DNA from: Chamaesiphon sp. 336R_metabinner_41
Lineage (GTDB): Bacteria; Cyanobacteriota; Cyanobacteriia; Cyanobacteriales; Chamaesiphonaceae
Direction: 5' to 3'
Assembly (NCBI GenBank): GCA_025359915.1
Contig: JANYDE010000084.1
Span: 48,987-112,986, forward strand
DNA: 64,000 nucleotides
Shown here: positions 27,962-38,863 of the stretch, in pieces
Numbering within the stretch: the first letter of the stretch is position 1
Layout of the letters: the number at the start of each line of letters is the position of its first letter
Notes under the pieces: generated by a model
What the model was told of the DNA's origin: nothing
Database searches by the model: none
What the model saw: the letters and a program-made list of their open reading frames with translations, nothing else
Program-made: the position numbers and the translations under genes

Positions 27962-29443
27962 TTAGTCACGACGATCCTTGATGTACTGGACAATTCCTTT
28001 GGCAATGCCTTCTGCCATTACCTTTTGATAATCATCCCGACGCAGCCGTGCAGCTTCTGCTTCGTTAGTCAAATAACCAGTTTCGACTAGAATAGCGGGG
28101 ATTGCCGATTTACGCAATACAAGAAAACGCGCAGATCTTACCCGTCTATCTGCTAGATAAAAATTATTTTTATTTACATAGTCCAATATGGCACTATGGA
28201 CGGTTTCTGCAAAGGATTGACCGAGATTGTAATGGTATAATTCTAAGCCATTGACATCGGGACGACCATCGATCGAGTTAGCATGAATACTCACAAATAG
28301 CGTCGCGCCAGCGTCGCGAGACATTGTGACTCGTTCGTCTAAACCGACGAAATAGTCACTAGTTCGCGTCATTTTTACCGCAATTCCCTGTTTTTCCAGA
28401 ATTTCGGCAACTCGTTTGGCAACAGGTAAGATTACGTCTACTTCCCGCAAACCACTCGGACCGATGGCTCCAGGATCTTTTCCTCCATGTCCAGGATCGA
28501 GCATCACCAGAACTTTACCATTACTCGGCGGTCTTGCCGTCGGGGTCTGATCTTGCTTGGCGGCTGGGTATCTTTTCGGCACAGTAATTGGTACTTGTGC
28601 TGGGGGGGGATTAACCGCAATTCGGACACCCCCACCAATGGGTTGTAAATAAACCCACCGATTGTCTAGGTACTGACGGACGATATCAACTTTGACCCCA
28701 TCAGCACGACGCACGAGGATCGAAATATCATCGCCTTGATTACTAGCTGTGAGGTAACGTTGTGAATCAGCCGGAATTTGATAGCCAGGAGCCAATCTCG
28801 CATTGGGAATCGTCACCCGATAACTACCAGATCCCATGTCCCACCCAGTTGTATATTTGAGCTGGGTTCTACTTTGGCGATCTGCCTGCACCAAAATCCC
28901 CGTGCGCGTAGGATCGATGGCGATATAATTAACCGCTGTACCAATACTAGTATTGGCGGCAATTTTGGGGCGGGCAACTTGTGCCACAACAATTTGACCA
29001 TCTTCATTGAAAACTGAGACGGGACCAACTGGCGCGCCGCGCGGAAAAGATTGCAGTAGTTGGGGCGCAGGGAGCTGCACCGACCACTGTTTATTCGTGC
29101 TAGCTTGGATCAATACTTGCTGCGGATCGATCGAGTACTGCGGATCGAGTTCTAAGACCATTCTCGTCCGATCTATGTCAAATTGACCCACTCTGAGTGA
29201 CTTGATGCCATTACTGAGCAATTGGGAGGATGTGGGCTGATTGAGCCTAGTCTCAGGTAGATCGAGGATCAGTCTACTGGGGTTAGCCAGCATTTGGGCT
29301 TCAGGTTTCACTGCTGCACTAGTACTAAAATCAATGCGATTTTCGGTCGCATTAAATTGCCAAGACAGAATTTCTGCGGCTGTCGCAGGTAGTGATACCA
29401 TTACGAAACTAAAAACACTGGGTAATAACCAGTTGTATCTCAC
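27962..29443 (-). CDS. amiC: N-acetylmuramoyl-L-alanine amidase with AMIN domain
   Basis: This exported enzyme cuts the bond between N-acetylmuramic acid and the peptide stem, typically during daughter-cell separation. I choose a GTG at 29443: it gives RYNWLLPSVFSFVMVSLPATAAE, a clean signal peptide, and AGGAGC lies eight bases upstream. The longer frame to 29545 would overlap the upstream gene and place a polar tail before the signal. From 29443 the protein is 493 residues: AMIN domain (about 25-115), a Pro-rich linker near 290, and an Amidase_3 domain with LDPGHGGKDPGA, GLREVDV, SIHANS and ETGYLTN, which hold the zinc and catalytic residues. The upstream small gene encodes a second AMIN domain, a paralogue of this one. 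Confidence 0.93.
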   Translation of the reverse strand: MRYNWLLPSVFSFVMVSLPATAAEILSWQFNATENRIDFSTSAAVKPEAQMLANPSRLILDLPETRLNQPTSSQLLSNGIKSLRVGQFDIDRTRMVLELDPQYSIDPQQVLIQASTNKQWSVQLPAPQLLQSFPRGAPVGPVSVFNEDGQIVVAQVARPKIAANTSIGTAVNYIAIDPTRTGILVQADRQSRTQLKYTTGWDMGSGSYRVTIPNARLAPGYQIPADSQRYLTASNQGDDISILVRRADGVKVDIVRQYLDNRWVYLQPIGGGVRIAVNPPPAQVPITVPKRYPAAKQDQTPTARPPSNGKVLVMLDPGHGGKDPGAIGPSGLREVDVILPVAKRVAEILEKQGIAVKMTRTSDYFVGLDERVTMSRDAGATLFVSIHANSIDGRPDVNGLELYHYNLGQSFAETVHSAILDYVNKNNFYLADRRVRSARFLVLRKSAIPAILVETGYLTNEAEAARLRRDDYQKVMAEGIAKGIVQYIKDRRD

Positions 29444-29466
29444 AATACTTGCTCCTAAGATGGGGA

Positions 29467-29901
29467 TTACCTGGGTAAAGTCGGTCGCGGGGAAAGAGTC
29501 GGTATCGTCGATCCACGTTCGGGGACTGGTATAGTTACATACCAATCGATCGGATTTTCACCAGTAAATTGGACTCGCTTGGGGTTCATTGTATATCCAG
29601 GTTGCAGCTCTAGAACTAGTCTAGTCGTACCACCGTCAAATAAACCTACTCGTAAAGATCGGAAATTACCTGTTAATTTTTGGGTAATTGTGGGCTTGGG
29701 AAAACCGATACCGGGCAGATCGATGACCAATCGGGTCGGATTAAAGAGCATGACTGCCTTGGGTTGAACCCCAGCATCAGTCTTGAAATCCAACCGATTT
29801 CTAGCAGCATCAAATTTCCACGATGCCAATTGGCCAGCATGAGCAGGGATAGCTAGCAGACAGAAACTAAATGCACTCAGAAGTAAAAATTGAAATCTCA
29901 C
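29467..29901 (-). CDS. Secreted stand-alone AMIN domain protein
   Basis: The 144 residues comprise a signal peptide (FQFLLLSAFSFCLLAIPAHAG, cleavage after AHA) and one AMIN domain (about 24-115), then a Pro-rich tail. AMIN domains bind peptidoglycan or septal targets and localise amidases. The start is a GTG at 29901. By eye its domain is a clear paralogue of that in the amidase gene 23 bp downstream: LxSWxF, NRxDF, RLVIDLP, SLRVGxFD and RxVLEL recur in order. No catalytic domain is present, so it may target or compete rather than cut. A tandem duplication of the domain followed by gene fission is one explanation. Confidence 0.85.
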   Translation of the reverse strand: MRFQFLLLSAFSFCLLAIPAHAGQLASWKFDAARNRLDFKTDAGVQPKAVMLFNPTRLVIDLPGIGFPKPTITQKLTGNFRSLRVGLFDGGTTRLVLELQPGYTMNPKRVQFTGENPIDWYVTIPVPERGSTIPTLSPRPTLPR

Positions 29902-30572
29902 TATATTTCACCCTTAACAGTGGACTTGATCACCACCAGTCGATCGCGTTTTCGTATGTCTAGATGAATTTTCGTATCATATTGTTTCTGTTTGCTGCGA
30001 AAGACTAACATTTTAGGACTCTGTGGTAAGATACCATAAATTTGGGATCGGGGACTAAAATTAGGATCTAAACTCAGTCAGGATCGAGAACTACCCGCTT
30101 GTTGTAATATACCCTGAATTTATTTTTACCTTGACTACTAAATTCACTTGCTAGTTCCAACGCTTATATGAAAGAGTTTAACTATAGAATTCCCACTTTT
30201 TCGAGTTAACTAGCTAATTTACGATTTTTGGCTCAGTTTCCGCTGTTTGAATTAGCGCACTAAATCGCAAAGCTATTTTTATTTCAAAATATCACGCAAA
30301 ATATCGTCATCGCCAGTGGCTAGAACAAATTTGATTGATTCAAGCGTCTGGGATAGGTAAATAGCCAAGATATCGGACTTCATTCGTCAATAAAATGCTA
30401 TAATTTCCGGCAATGACTGAGTATAAATACTTAAGCTAATCTAGCACGATCCTCACAGATCTGTCGATCTCACCGCACCCGAGGACACAGTGATTAACGT
30501 TGAATCGCAACGCGAGACAAGTGGCTAGAAAACAGTCTTAAATCTAAACCAAATAACCGATTTTTAAAAATC
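29902..30572. other. 671-bp divergent intergenic region
   Basis: This spacer lies between two cell-wall genes read in opposite directions. It is AT-rich and holds no convincing reading frame. I see no riboswitch, operator or dispersed repeat that I can name. It must contain at least two promoters. Confidence 0.6.
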
Positions 30573-32405
30573 ATGCTCGGCAAGTATTCGCAGTTAGGAA
30601 TTTTAGGTAGCGCGATCGTATTGTGCCCTTTTGTGATGCCCGTAGTTACAGCACAACTGGTTCCACCCCCAAGCACCTCAAAATCACTATATGTATCATA
30701 TCCTCCGGCTGATTATCAAACCGCATCCGATCGCATATTTGTGATTGGTAGTGCGCCGAGTGAAGGCAAGGTATCCATTAACAATAAATCGGTGCCTCGC
30801 AGTGAGAAGGGACACTTTGCGTCGGTGTTTAATCTCAAAGTTGGTAAAAATAGCTTCGAGGTTGATTATAAAGGACAAACTAAAACTATTGTAGTTACTC
30901 GATCGACTGTCGCCAAAGCTGATAGCCCCAAAGATAATTTCGAGCCTAATTCATTAGAACCTCAAGGGGCTATGGCGCGGATGCCCGGTGAGCTAGTCTG
31001 TTTCGGCGCGAACGCCCCAGGAAAATCTAAAGTTCAGGTAAATGTAGCTGGCCAAGATATCAAATTACAAGAACAGAATAATCAAATCGATTTACCTGAC
31101 AATAAAGCAGCTTTGATCGATAAAAATCAACCCCAAGCATTGTATGGTGCTGGGCAATATTTAGGCTGTGCGATCGCATCTGCTGCTGCGGATTTGGGCA
31201 ATCCTACCTATAAACTAGAAGTGGGCAATCCCGCAACTACCATTTCTCAAACCGCTCCAGGCAAGGTGCAGATTCTCTCACCCCTGAATCTTGATATCGC
31301 TGAAGTCAAAGTCGAAGGCGGCATTACCCGCACGGGTGCGAGTTCTGATTTTAGTCGGCTCACACCCCTCCCCAAGGGCACTAGAGCCGCGATTACCGCC
31401 CGTCAGACTGGAAATAACAATGGCAAGCAAGCCAACTGGGTTCGGCTCGATTATGGTGGCTGGATTCTCGCCGAGCAGGTACAAGTAACGGCTGGAGTCG
31501 GTGTACCGCCAAAAACTGTGATCAAAAGCGTGATGAGTAAAGATCGGGCCGGAGCTACCGATGTAGTCTTCCCGCTCCAAGTACCAGTGCCGATGACTTT
31601 AGAGCAAGGTACAAATACAGTCACCCTCACCCTCTACAACACTACCGCCCAAACTGACATTATCCGCTTTAACGATAACCCCGTTGTATCCCGCTTAGAT
31701 TGGAAGCAGACAGCTCCTGGAGTCGTGCAATATGTCTTTAACCTCAAATCAAAACAACAGTGGGGTTATAAGCTCAGATACCAGGGTAGCAACCTTGTAC
31801 TGACCCTGCGCCATCCACCCCAGCTCGATCGAAATAATACCGACAAACCACTCACTGGTACTAAAATATTATTAGATCCAGGACATGGTGGCAAAGATTC
31901 TGGCGCAGTTGGGCCGAATGGTTATACCGAAAAAGATGCTAATCTCTATGCAGCCAAACTATTAGCAAACGAGCTAGCTCTGCGCGGCGCGTCGGTATAT
32001 TTATCGCGAGAGGTAGATAAATTTATCGAACTAGACGATCGACGGGCAATTATTGATAATCTAGAACCTACCCTCGCGCTCTCCGTTCATCACAATTCCC
32101 TCCCCGATGGCGGAAACCCTGACACCAAAGGTTTTTCTACCTTCTGGTACCACGCTCAAGCTCAAAGTCTCGCCATGTATCTTCACAATTATGTGGTCAA
32201 AGATACTGGTCGTCCTTCTTATGGTGTATTTTGGGATAATCTCGCCCTCGCTCGTCCGGCATCGGCTCCCTCGGTACTATTAGAGTGGGGTTTTATGAGT
32301 AATCCGAGTGAATTTGAACAGATTGCTACTCCCGCAGAGCAGCAAAAGATGGCAAAATCGATCGCTAATGGCATTACTCAATGGTTGATCTCTTCTAACA
32401 AGTAA
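30573..32405 (+). CDS. Large N-acetylmuramoyl-L-alanine amidase family protein
   Basis: This 610-residue exported protein has a hydrophobic N-terminus (LGILGSAIVLCPFVMPVVTAQ) that looks like a signal peptide. A beta-rich middle section (about 30-410) may include SH3-like or AMIN-like folds; I cannot assign them firmly. The C-terminal Amidase_3 domain (about 425-605) has LDPGHGGKDSGA, YTEKDANL, SVHHNSLP and LEWGFMSNPSEF, which keep the zinc histidines and acidic residues in place. It should cleave the amide bond of peptidoglycan stems in the periplasm. It is divergent from the AMIN gene pair, giving three cell-wall genes in a row. The start ATG at 30573 is directly before the signal segment. 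Confidence 0.88.
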   Translation: MLGKYSQLGILGSAIVLCPFVMPVVTAQLVPPPSTSKSLYVSYPPADYQTASDRIFVIGSAPSEGKVSINNKSVPRSEKGHFASVFNLKVGKNSFEVDYKGQTKTIVVTRSTVAKADSPKDNFEPNSLEPQGAMARMPGELVCFGANAPGKSKVQVNVAGQDIKLQEQNNQIDLPDNKAALIDKNQPQALYGAGQYLGCAIASAAADLGNPTYKLEVGNPATTISQTAPGKVQILSPLNLDIAEVKVEGGITRTGASSDFSRLTPLPKGTRAAITARQTGNNNGKQANWVRLDYGGWILAEQVQVTAGVGVPPKTVIKSVMSKDRAGATDVVFPLQVPVPMTLEQGTNTVTLTLYNTTAQTDIIRFNDNPVVSRLDWKQTAPGVVQYVFNLKSKQQWGYKLRYQGSNLVLTLRHPPQLDRNNTDKPLTGTKILLDPGHGGKDSGAVGPNGYTEKDANLYAAKLLANELALRGASVYLSREVDKFIELDDRRAIIDNLEPTLALSVHHNSLPDGGNPDTKGFSTFWYHAQAQSLAMYLHNYVVKDTGRPSYGVFWDNLALARPASAPSVLLEWGFMSNPSEFEQIATPAEQQKMAKSIANGITQWLISSNK

Positions 32406-32413
32406 TTAGCGAC

Positions 32414-32446
32414 AGATCCCCGACTTCTTGGAGAAGTCGGGGATCT
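32414..32446. terminator. AGATCCCCGACT palindrome, second copy
   Basis: AGATCCCCGACTTCT pairs exactly with AGAAGTCGGGGATCT around a three-base loop. It lies between the convergent stops of the amidase and the desaturase. It is nearly the same sequence as at 25845, so it is a dispersed element used at a convergent junction. Confidence 0.7.
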
Positions 32447-32453
32447 TAATACC

Positions 32454-33569
32454 CTACAATTTGATCGCATCCTGACTAAATAAATCTTGCTCCAATGATG
32501 CAACTGTCACCAAACTATTCGATCGAGCATCCCACAAAATAAACTTAGCACAATCGAGCATATCACCCATTTTCAATGTCTTGACATTTGACAGCAAGTG
32601 AATATTTTCTTTGTGACAAGCTTCGAGATGATAATTAGGAATTCGCTCGGACAAATGATGGATATTATGGTAGCCAATATCTGCTGTAAACCACTTCAGA
32701 ATCGTTGGTAGCTCTAAATAACTACTACCCTCGATCGCACCTTTTAAGTAGTCCCAATCGGCTGTCTGAGTAGCGTATGATCCCTCAAAAATATGCTGGA
32801 CAAAGAATGTCCAAATAAAGATCGCTGCTGAGAAAGTTAGGACGAGTGAATAAACGCTCAAGAAAAATCCTGCCCCCAGCAAATTACTCAGTGCAATTAA
32901 ACTAGCAATCACACAAATATTATTAAATAATAAATCCCAAAACTCTGTCTCGGATTGCCAGTGTTTGGATTTGTGGGCGGAAATAATTTCTGATATGCTC
33001 ATTCCATTGCCTTGTTTTAAGGATGTGAATAAGTCAGCAAGTATATCGTAAATTCCTAGTATCAGAGCCATTCTGGGCTTGATGGCGAGATAGAAAAATC
33101 CACCAGGAATAGCCATTAATGGCTGTCTTAACAATTTGTATGTATTGCGATCGGCTAAACTTAATTTAGCAAATTCTTCGGTAGATAAGAAGTCGGCAAC
33201 ACCGCGATATCGTTCCCAATCTCCATTTGTTTTGTGGTGATAGGCATGATCTCTCGACCAGCCATAAGGAGGGATTGCATTAATAACACCAAAGATGAAA
33301 CCGACAATTCTATTAACTTTTTTCGATGTAAAAAGTGAATAATGTCCACAATCGTGCATCAATGAAAAACAACGCACTGAAAACAGCGACATTAGCACGA
33401 TAATCGGTGCAAGTAGCCAAACTGAAATTGTCGCAACTTTAACAGCTAAAACCCATAGCAATAGATAAGGAACAAGAGTATTGAGAACTTGATAAGTTGC
33501 CCACAAATCATTGCTCTTCATGTAGGGCGTTAACACGAAGTCTGATTTTTTAATTGTATCTTCCATCAT
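32454..33569 (-). CDS. Membrane fatty acid desaturase
   Basis: This integral-membrane di-iron enzyme inserts a double bond into acyl chains of glycerolipids, with ferredoxin as a likely electron donor. The 371 residues have the three histidine boxes: HDCGH (about 72), HAYHH (about 108) and HNIHH (about 295) with a further histidine in the PNYHLEACH stretch. Four or more hydrophobic segments occur around residues 30-70, 85-100 and 215-255. The pattern is of the acyl-lipid delta-12/omega-3 group, but I cannot fix the position of desaturation. It is followed by crtB in the leftward direction with only 37 bp between its start and the crtB stop. Confidence 0.88.
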   Translation of the reverse strand: MMEDTIKKSDFVLTPYMKSNDLWATYQVLNTLVPYLLLWVLAVKVATISVWLLAPIIVLMSLFSVRCFSLMHDCGHYSLFTSKKVNRIVGFIFGVINAIPPYGWSRDHAYHHKTNGDWERYRGVADFLSTEEFAKLSLADRNTYKLLRQPLMAIPGGFFYLAIKPRMALILGIYDILADLFTSLKQGNGMSISEIISAHKSKHWQSETEFWDLLFNNICVIASLIALSNLLGAGFFLSVYSLVLTFSAAIFIWTFFVQHIFEGSYATQTADWDYLKGAIEGSSYLELPTILKWFTADIGYHNIHHLSERIPNYHLEACHKENIHLLSNVKTLKMGDMLDCAKFILWDARSNSLVTVASLEQDLFSQDAIKL

Positions 33570-33606
33570 TCAACAAAATACTCGTTCATAAATCTTGACA
33601 GATTTT

Positions 33607-34539
33607 TTACTTAACTTGTGCCCGAATGAACGAACCAGGTAAACCCCATAATTTTTTCGGCGTACTAACATAAGCGCGTTGATTGAAGACATCATAACCA
33701 TTGCGCTCGATCGAGTCCAAAATCTGCTGATATAGTAAGAATGCCGCCCACACTGGCCAACGCACATCAGGACTGAGCCGACTGATGCCACTTTCGGCTT
33801 GTTGATAATATTTTCGCGCTCGTTGAATCTGGAACTTCATCAACGCTCGCCAATTGTCATTCACAACCTGATTCATTAAATCTTGCTCGGTATAGCCAAA
33901 TAAAGCTAACTCATCCAACGGTAAATAAATCCGTCCCCGCTCGGCATCCTCACCCACATCCCGCAGAATATTGGTGAGCTGTTTGCCAATTCCTAAAGCT
34001 ACCGCTTCCTCGATCGGGATATCAATTTTATCGCAATTCCAAGGTGCCGTAAACTGGCGATCGTCAACACCCACGATCGAATTAGACATCAATCCGACTG
34101 TACCCGCCACGCGATAACAGTAGAGCGACAATTCCTCAAAACTTTCGTAGCGATTCTTGCGTAGATCCATCCGTTGTCCAGCAATCATCTCTCGAAATGG
34201 TTGAATCACCAAATCGGGAAATTGATCGATCGTATCGACCAAGGCGACATCACAATTATCCGTGGGATTGCCCCTAAATATTTCCTCTAATTGTGCTTCC
34301 CATTGATCGAGTGTCGCCGGAGTCGTCTCGTCGGCATCCGCGCCATCAACCAACTCATCGGTATTGCGACACCAGGCATAAATTGCCCAAATTGCCCGCC
34401 GTTTGGGGACTGACATCAGTAGTGTCGCCAAATAAAAGGTTTTGCCGTATTCAGCAGTTATTTGACGACAGAGTTCATATGATTCCTCGCTCGATATCAT
34501 TGTGGTCACGATCGGTAGGGACTTTTCCAGTTGCAACAT
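33607..34539 (-). CDS. crtB: 15-cis-phytoene synthase
   Basis: CrtB joins two geranylgeranyl diphosphates to phytoene, the entry step to carotenoids. From the ATG at 34539 the protein is 310 residues and starts just before the conserved YELCRQITAEYGKTFYLAT block. A longer open frame upstream reads through the GTGTCGG heptamer repeats and gives a low-complexity PTPDTRHPTPDT peptide, so it is rejected as the start. Motifs include the first aspartate motif YAWCRNTDELVDG and the second, LTNILRDVGEDAERGRIYLP. It lies downstream of crtP in the same direction, the standard cyanobacterial crtP-crtB pair, but with 248 bp of repeat-rich spacer instead of a tight junction. Confidence 0.95.
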   Translation of the reverse strand: MLQLEKSLPIVTTMISSEESYELCRQITAEYGKTFYLATLLMSVPKRRAIWAIYAWCRNTDELVDGADADETTPATLDQWEAQLEEIFRGNPTDNCDVALVDTIDQFPDLVIQPFREMIAGQRMDLRKNRYESFEELSLYCYRVAGTVGLMSNSIVGVDDRQFTAPWNCDKIDIPIEEAVALGIGKQLTNILRDVGEDAERGRIYLPLDELALFGYTEQDLMNQVVNDNWRALMKFQIQRARKYYQQAESGISRLSPDVRWPVWAAFLLYQQILDSIERNGYDVFNQRAYVSTPKKLWGLPGSFIRAQVK

Positions 34540-34559
34540 TGCGTAAGATGTACTAGGGG

Positions 34560-34787
34560 ACAAGGTGTGGGGGAGTGCGGGAGTGTGGGTGTGTGGGAGT
34601 GAGGGAGTGTCGGGTGTCGGGTGTCGGGTGTCGGGTGTCGGGTGTCGGATGACTAGGTTTAGTCTGGCTTCGATGATGTCAACAACACACACCTACTCCC
34701 TTACTTCCTTACTCCCTCACTCCCCTATCCCCTTTTCCCTTTCTCCTTTTCCCTTTCTCTTTTTCCCTATCCCCTATCCCCTATCCC
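34560..34787. repeat. Heptamer repeats between crtP and crtB
   Basis: Several 7-base tandem arrays lie here: GGGAGTG-type units, then (GTGTCGG)n at about 34606-34647, then CTCCCTTACT-type units, and CCCTATC units up to the crtP stop. They fill the whole spacer inside the presumed crtP-crtB operon. Confidence 0.85.
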
Positions 34788-36194
<1,407 letters not shown>

Positions 36195-36559
36195 TTATTG
36201 ATACTATCCCTATACGATCGACTGTAAGTAACGAATTCTCTATCCAGTCTAATTATATTTGCATTTCTTTACAATTCAACATCTCGATCAATGTACAATC
36301 TGTAAAACATGAATTCCAATCGATATTTTGCCCTTAGTTGCAACAAACACCCCACGGTGGAACATCCAGGCGGCTGTTGTGGTCACTACAGGTGGAAGTA
36401 GTATTTCTCAGGCGTTTCAAGCTGAAATTGCGCACAAGAGTTGACAGACTTCAGTTATTTTACTACGAGCTAATTCCCATGTATAGTTAAGTCTCACTGA
36501 AAATTAAGGCAAGTTGTGCGAGAAGTCTGCACGGGCTTTTAAAATATCGGAGGTAGTAA
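36195..36559. other. 365-bp divergent intergenic region
   Basis: This spacer lies between crtP (leftward) and the ABC exporter operon (rightward). It contains no reading frame or named repeat that I can support. A GGAGG ribosome binding site at 36549-36553 lies seven bases before the TTG start of the permease. Confidence 0.65.
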
Positions 36560-37417
36560 TTGTTGCAATCGATACGCGGGGTTTTAGCCAAAACTAGAAA
36601 ACTGAGAAAATGGATGCCGCTGAACGAAGCACAGTTGGCTAAATTCGATCTGCTCAGAACTTTAGTCAGACGGGATTTAGAATCACGTTACAAAGGATCT
36701 GTGCTGGGAAATATGTGGCCAATAGTCAATCAACTATCCCAATTACTAATTTACACCTATGTGTTTTCGATCGTTCTGAAAGTAAAACTCAGCCTCCAAG
36801 GTGTTCCGGAGAATAATTTCACTTTTGGCTTATGGCTATTTGCTGGATTATTGCCTTGGATTGCCTTTATCGGTGGGTTAACACAAGCAGCTACTTCAGT
36901 CATTTCTCAGCCTAATTTAGTTAAAAAAGTAGTATTTCCCCTCGCCCTATTACCAATAGTACCAGTGCTGTCAGCATTTATTGAAAGTGCATTTGGGCTA
37001 ATCGCTTTAATATTTTTTGTAGCTTTAAATACCCATACTTTACATCCGACCTTGGTGCTGTTACCCTTAATCTGGATTACACAGTTGTTGTTGACAGCAG
37101 GATTGGCATATTTCACCGCAGGTTTAACCGTATTCTTGCGAGATATCCCACAAACATTGGCAGTATTCTTAAATCTTTGGTTTTATGCGACACCAATTAT
37201 TTATCCGGCATCCGCAATACCCGAAAGTTTCCGCGATTGGGTGTTTTGGCTAAATCCGATCGCGACAATCTCGGAAATTTATCGAGATATTGTTTTAGTT
37301 GGTGAGGTAAAACATTGGTGCGAATGGGGTGTAACTGCGATCGGATCGGCGATCGTATTTTTGTTTGGTATCAAAATTTATCAACGGTTGCGCCCAGCTT
37401 TTGCTGACGTATTGTAG
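36560..37417 (+). CDS. Polysaccharide ABC exporter permease (Wzm type)
   Basis: This is the membrane half of an ABC-2 exporter that carries a finished, lipid-linked polysaccharide across the inner membrane. The 285 residues carry about six hydrophobic helices, with LRTLVRRDLESRYKGSVLGNMWPI before the first, typical of the Wzm/TagG/KpsM group, and LNPIATISEIYRDIVLVG near the end. The start is TTG at 36560; a perfect GGAGG seven bases upstream decides this start. The ATPase gene follows after 65 bp in the same direction. The transport partner is the Wzt-type ATPase. Confidence 0.92.
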   Translation: MLQSIRGVLAKTRKLRKWMPLNEAQLAKFDLLRTLVRRDLESRYKGSVLGNMWPIVNQLSQLLIYTYVFSIVLKVKLSLQGVPENNFTFGLWLFAGLLPWIAFIGGLTQAATSVISQPNLVKKVVFPLALLPIVPVLSAFIESAFGLIALIFFVALNTHTLHPTLVLLPLIWITQLLLTAGLAYFTAGLTVFLRDIPQTLAVFLNLWFYATPIIYPASAIPESFRDWVFWLNPIATISEIYRDIVLVGEVKHWCEWGVTAIGSAIVFLFGIKIYQRLRPAFADVL

Positions 37418-37482
37418 GTAGATAGTCTAATTTCATGCCGATCGTCACCATACATAGATTTTGAGGAACTTATCGTAATAAT

Positions 37483-38838
37483 ATGGGAGAAGAATTAGCA
37501 ATTTCTCTGAATAATGTATCGAAATGCTTTAAACGTTACGATCGACCTGTAGATAGGTTGAAAGAAGTTTTAATACCCAGCAAGAATTATGCTGATGTCT
37601 TTTGGGCATTGCGCGATATTAATTTGGAAATTCCCAAAGGAAAATCGGTGGGAATTGTCGGACGTAATGGTTCTGGAAAAAGCACCCTATTACAAATAAT
37701 TGCTGGAACTTTGACACCAACAACTGGCAAGATTCAAGTTAATGGTAGAATATCCGCTCTACTAGAGCTAGGGAGTGGTTTTAATCCAGAATTTACTGGG
37801 AGACAAAATGTCTTTTTCAATGGTCGCTTATTAGGTTTAACTCAAAAAGAGATTGAAAATAAATTTGATGAGATTGCCGGGTTTGCTGATATTGGCGATT
37901 TTATCGAGCAACCAGTCAAAACATACTCAAGTGGGATGTTTATTCGATTAGCTTTTGCCGTTGCAACCAGTGTTACGCCCGATCTTTTAATTGTTGATGA
38001 AGCTCTTTCGGTGGGAGATGAAGCTTTTCAGCGTAAATGTTTTGCGCGCATTCAATCAATTCAAGATCGAGGTGGTACGATTCTATTTGTATCTCACTCA
38101 GCATCCTCGATCGTGGAACTATGCAAGTATGCAATTTTGATGAGTCATGGCGAAATTCTACTATCTGGTGCTCCAAAATTAATTGTATCAAAGTATCAGA
38201 AACTGATCTATGCACCATCTGACCAAATATCAAGACTCACTCAGGAAATTCGCGATCTAAATCAAGAGTCTACTGCTGACGAAAAAAAATCGTTGACTAT
38301 TCAAGAAGACAAAAACGATCGCCAACCTCCAAGTCACGAAAATTTCGACCTCTACGATCCCAACTTAATTCCTCAAAGCACAATATCTTATATATCTCGT
38401 GGAGCTACAATCGAAAACTGTCGAATAACGACATTAGATGGTAAATTAGTAAATATTCTACATTCAAGACACAAGTATATCTACAAGTATCAAGTGATTT
38501 TCACAGATTCAGCGGATCTCGTTAGATTTGGAATGCTGATTAAGACTGTCAGTGGTTTTGAAATCGGCGGTACCATCTCTCATCCTCTAGATCGACCAGT
38601 AAGCCACATTGAGAAAGGAGCAATTGTTGAAGTTGAATTTAAGTTTAATTGTTTACTTCAAGCTGGTGTATATTTTCTAAATGCAGGTGTGCTTGGAAGT
38701 CTAGATGGTCGCGAGCAATATCTCGATCGGCATATAGATATTGCGATGTTTCGAGTTCAACTAGAAGATGATAATCTAGCGACAGGCATCATAGATTTCT
38801 GTGTAGAACCAGATATTTCTTTTATTAAAAAGAACTAA
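37483..38838 (+). CDS. Polysaccharide ABC exporter ATPase with carbohydrate-binding tail (Wzt type)
   Basis: This is the ATP-binding subunit of the exporter encoded just upstream. The nucleotide-binding domain (about 1-245) has Walker [26 protein letters not shown] (typical of polysaccharide exporters), a signature KTYSSGM and Walker B LLIVDEALSVGD. At 451 residues it is longer than a plain ATPase. The extra C-terminal domain (about 300-445) is predicted to be a beta-sandwich like the Wzt C-terminal domain, which recognises the cap of the glycan before export. That suggests the exported glycan has a specific terminal modification; sulfation is one candidate given the next genes, but this is inference. 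Confidence 0.93.
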   Translation: MGEELAISLNNVSKCFKRYDRPVDRLKEVLIPSKNYADVFWALRDINLEIPKGKSVGIVGRNGSGKSTLLQIIAGTLTPTTGKIQVNGRISALLELGSGFNPEFTGRQNVFFNGRLLGLTQKEIENKFDEIAGFADIGDFIEQPVKTYSSGMFIRLAFAVATSVTPDLLIVDEALSVGDEAFQRKCFARIQSIQDRGGTILFVSHSASSIVELCKYAILMSHGEILLSGAPKLIVSKYQKLIYAPSDQISRLTQEIRDLNQESTADEKKSLTIQEDKNDRQPPSHENFDLYDPNLIPQSTISYISRGATIENCRITTLDGKLVNILHSRHKYIYKYQVIFTDSADLVRFGMLIKTVSGFEIGGTISHPLDRPVSHIEKGAIVEVEFKFNCLLQAGVYFLNAGVLGSLDGREQYLDRHIDIAMFRVQLEDDNLATGIIDFCVEPDISFIKKN

Positions 38839-38863
38839 AACTAACATTATTAATCGAACAATT

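Noticed and set aside
29444..29545. Longer amidase frame starting at 29545
   Set aside because: It overlaps the AMIN gene and puts a polar stretch before the signal peptide; the GTG at 29443 has AGGAGC upstream.
34540..34692. Longer crtB with a PTPDTRHPTPDT leader
   Set aside because: The leader is read through GTGTCGG tandem repeats; the ATG at 34539 starts just before the conserved region.
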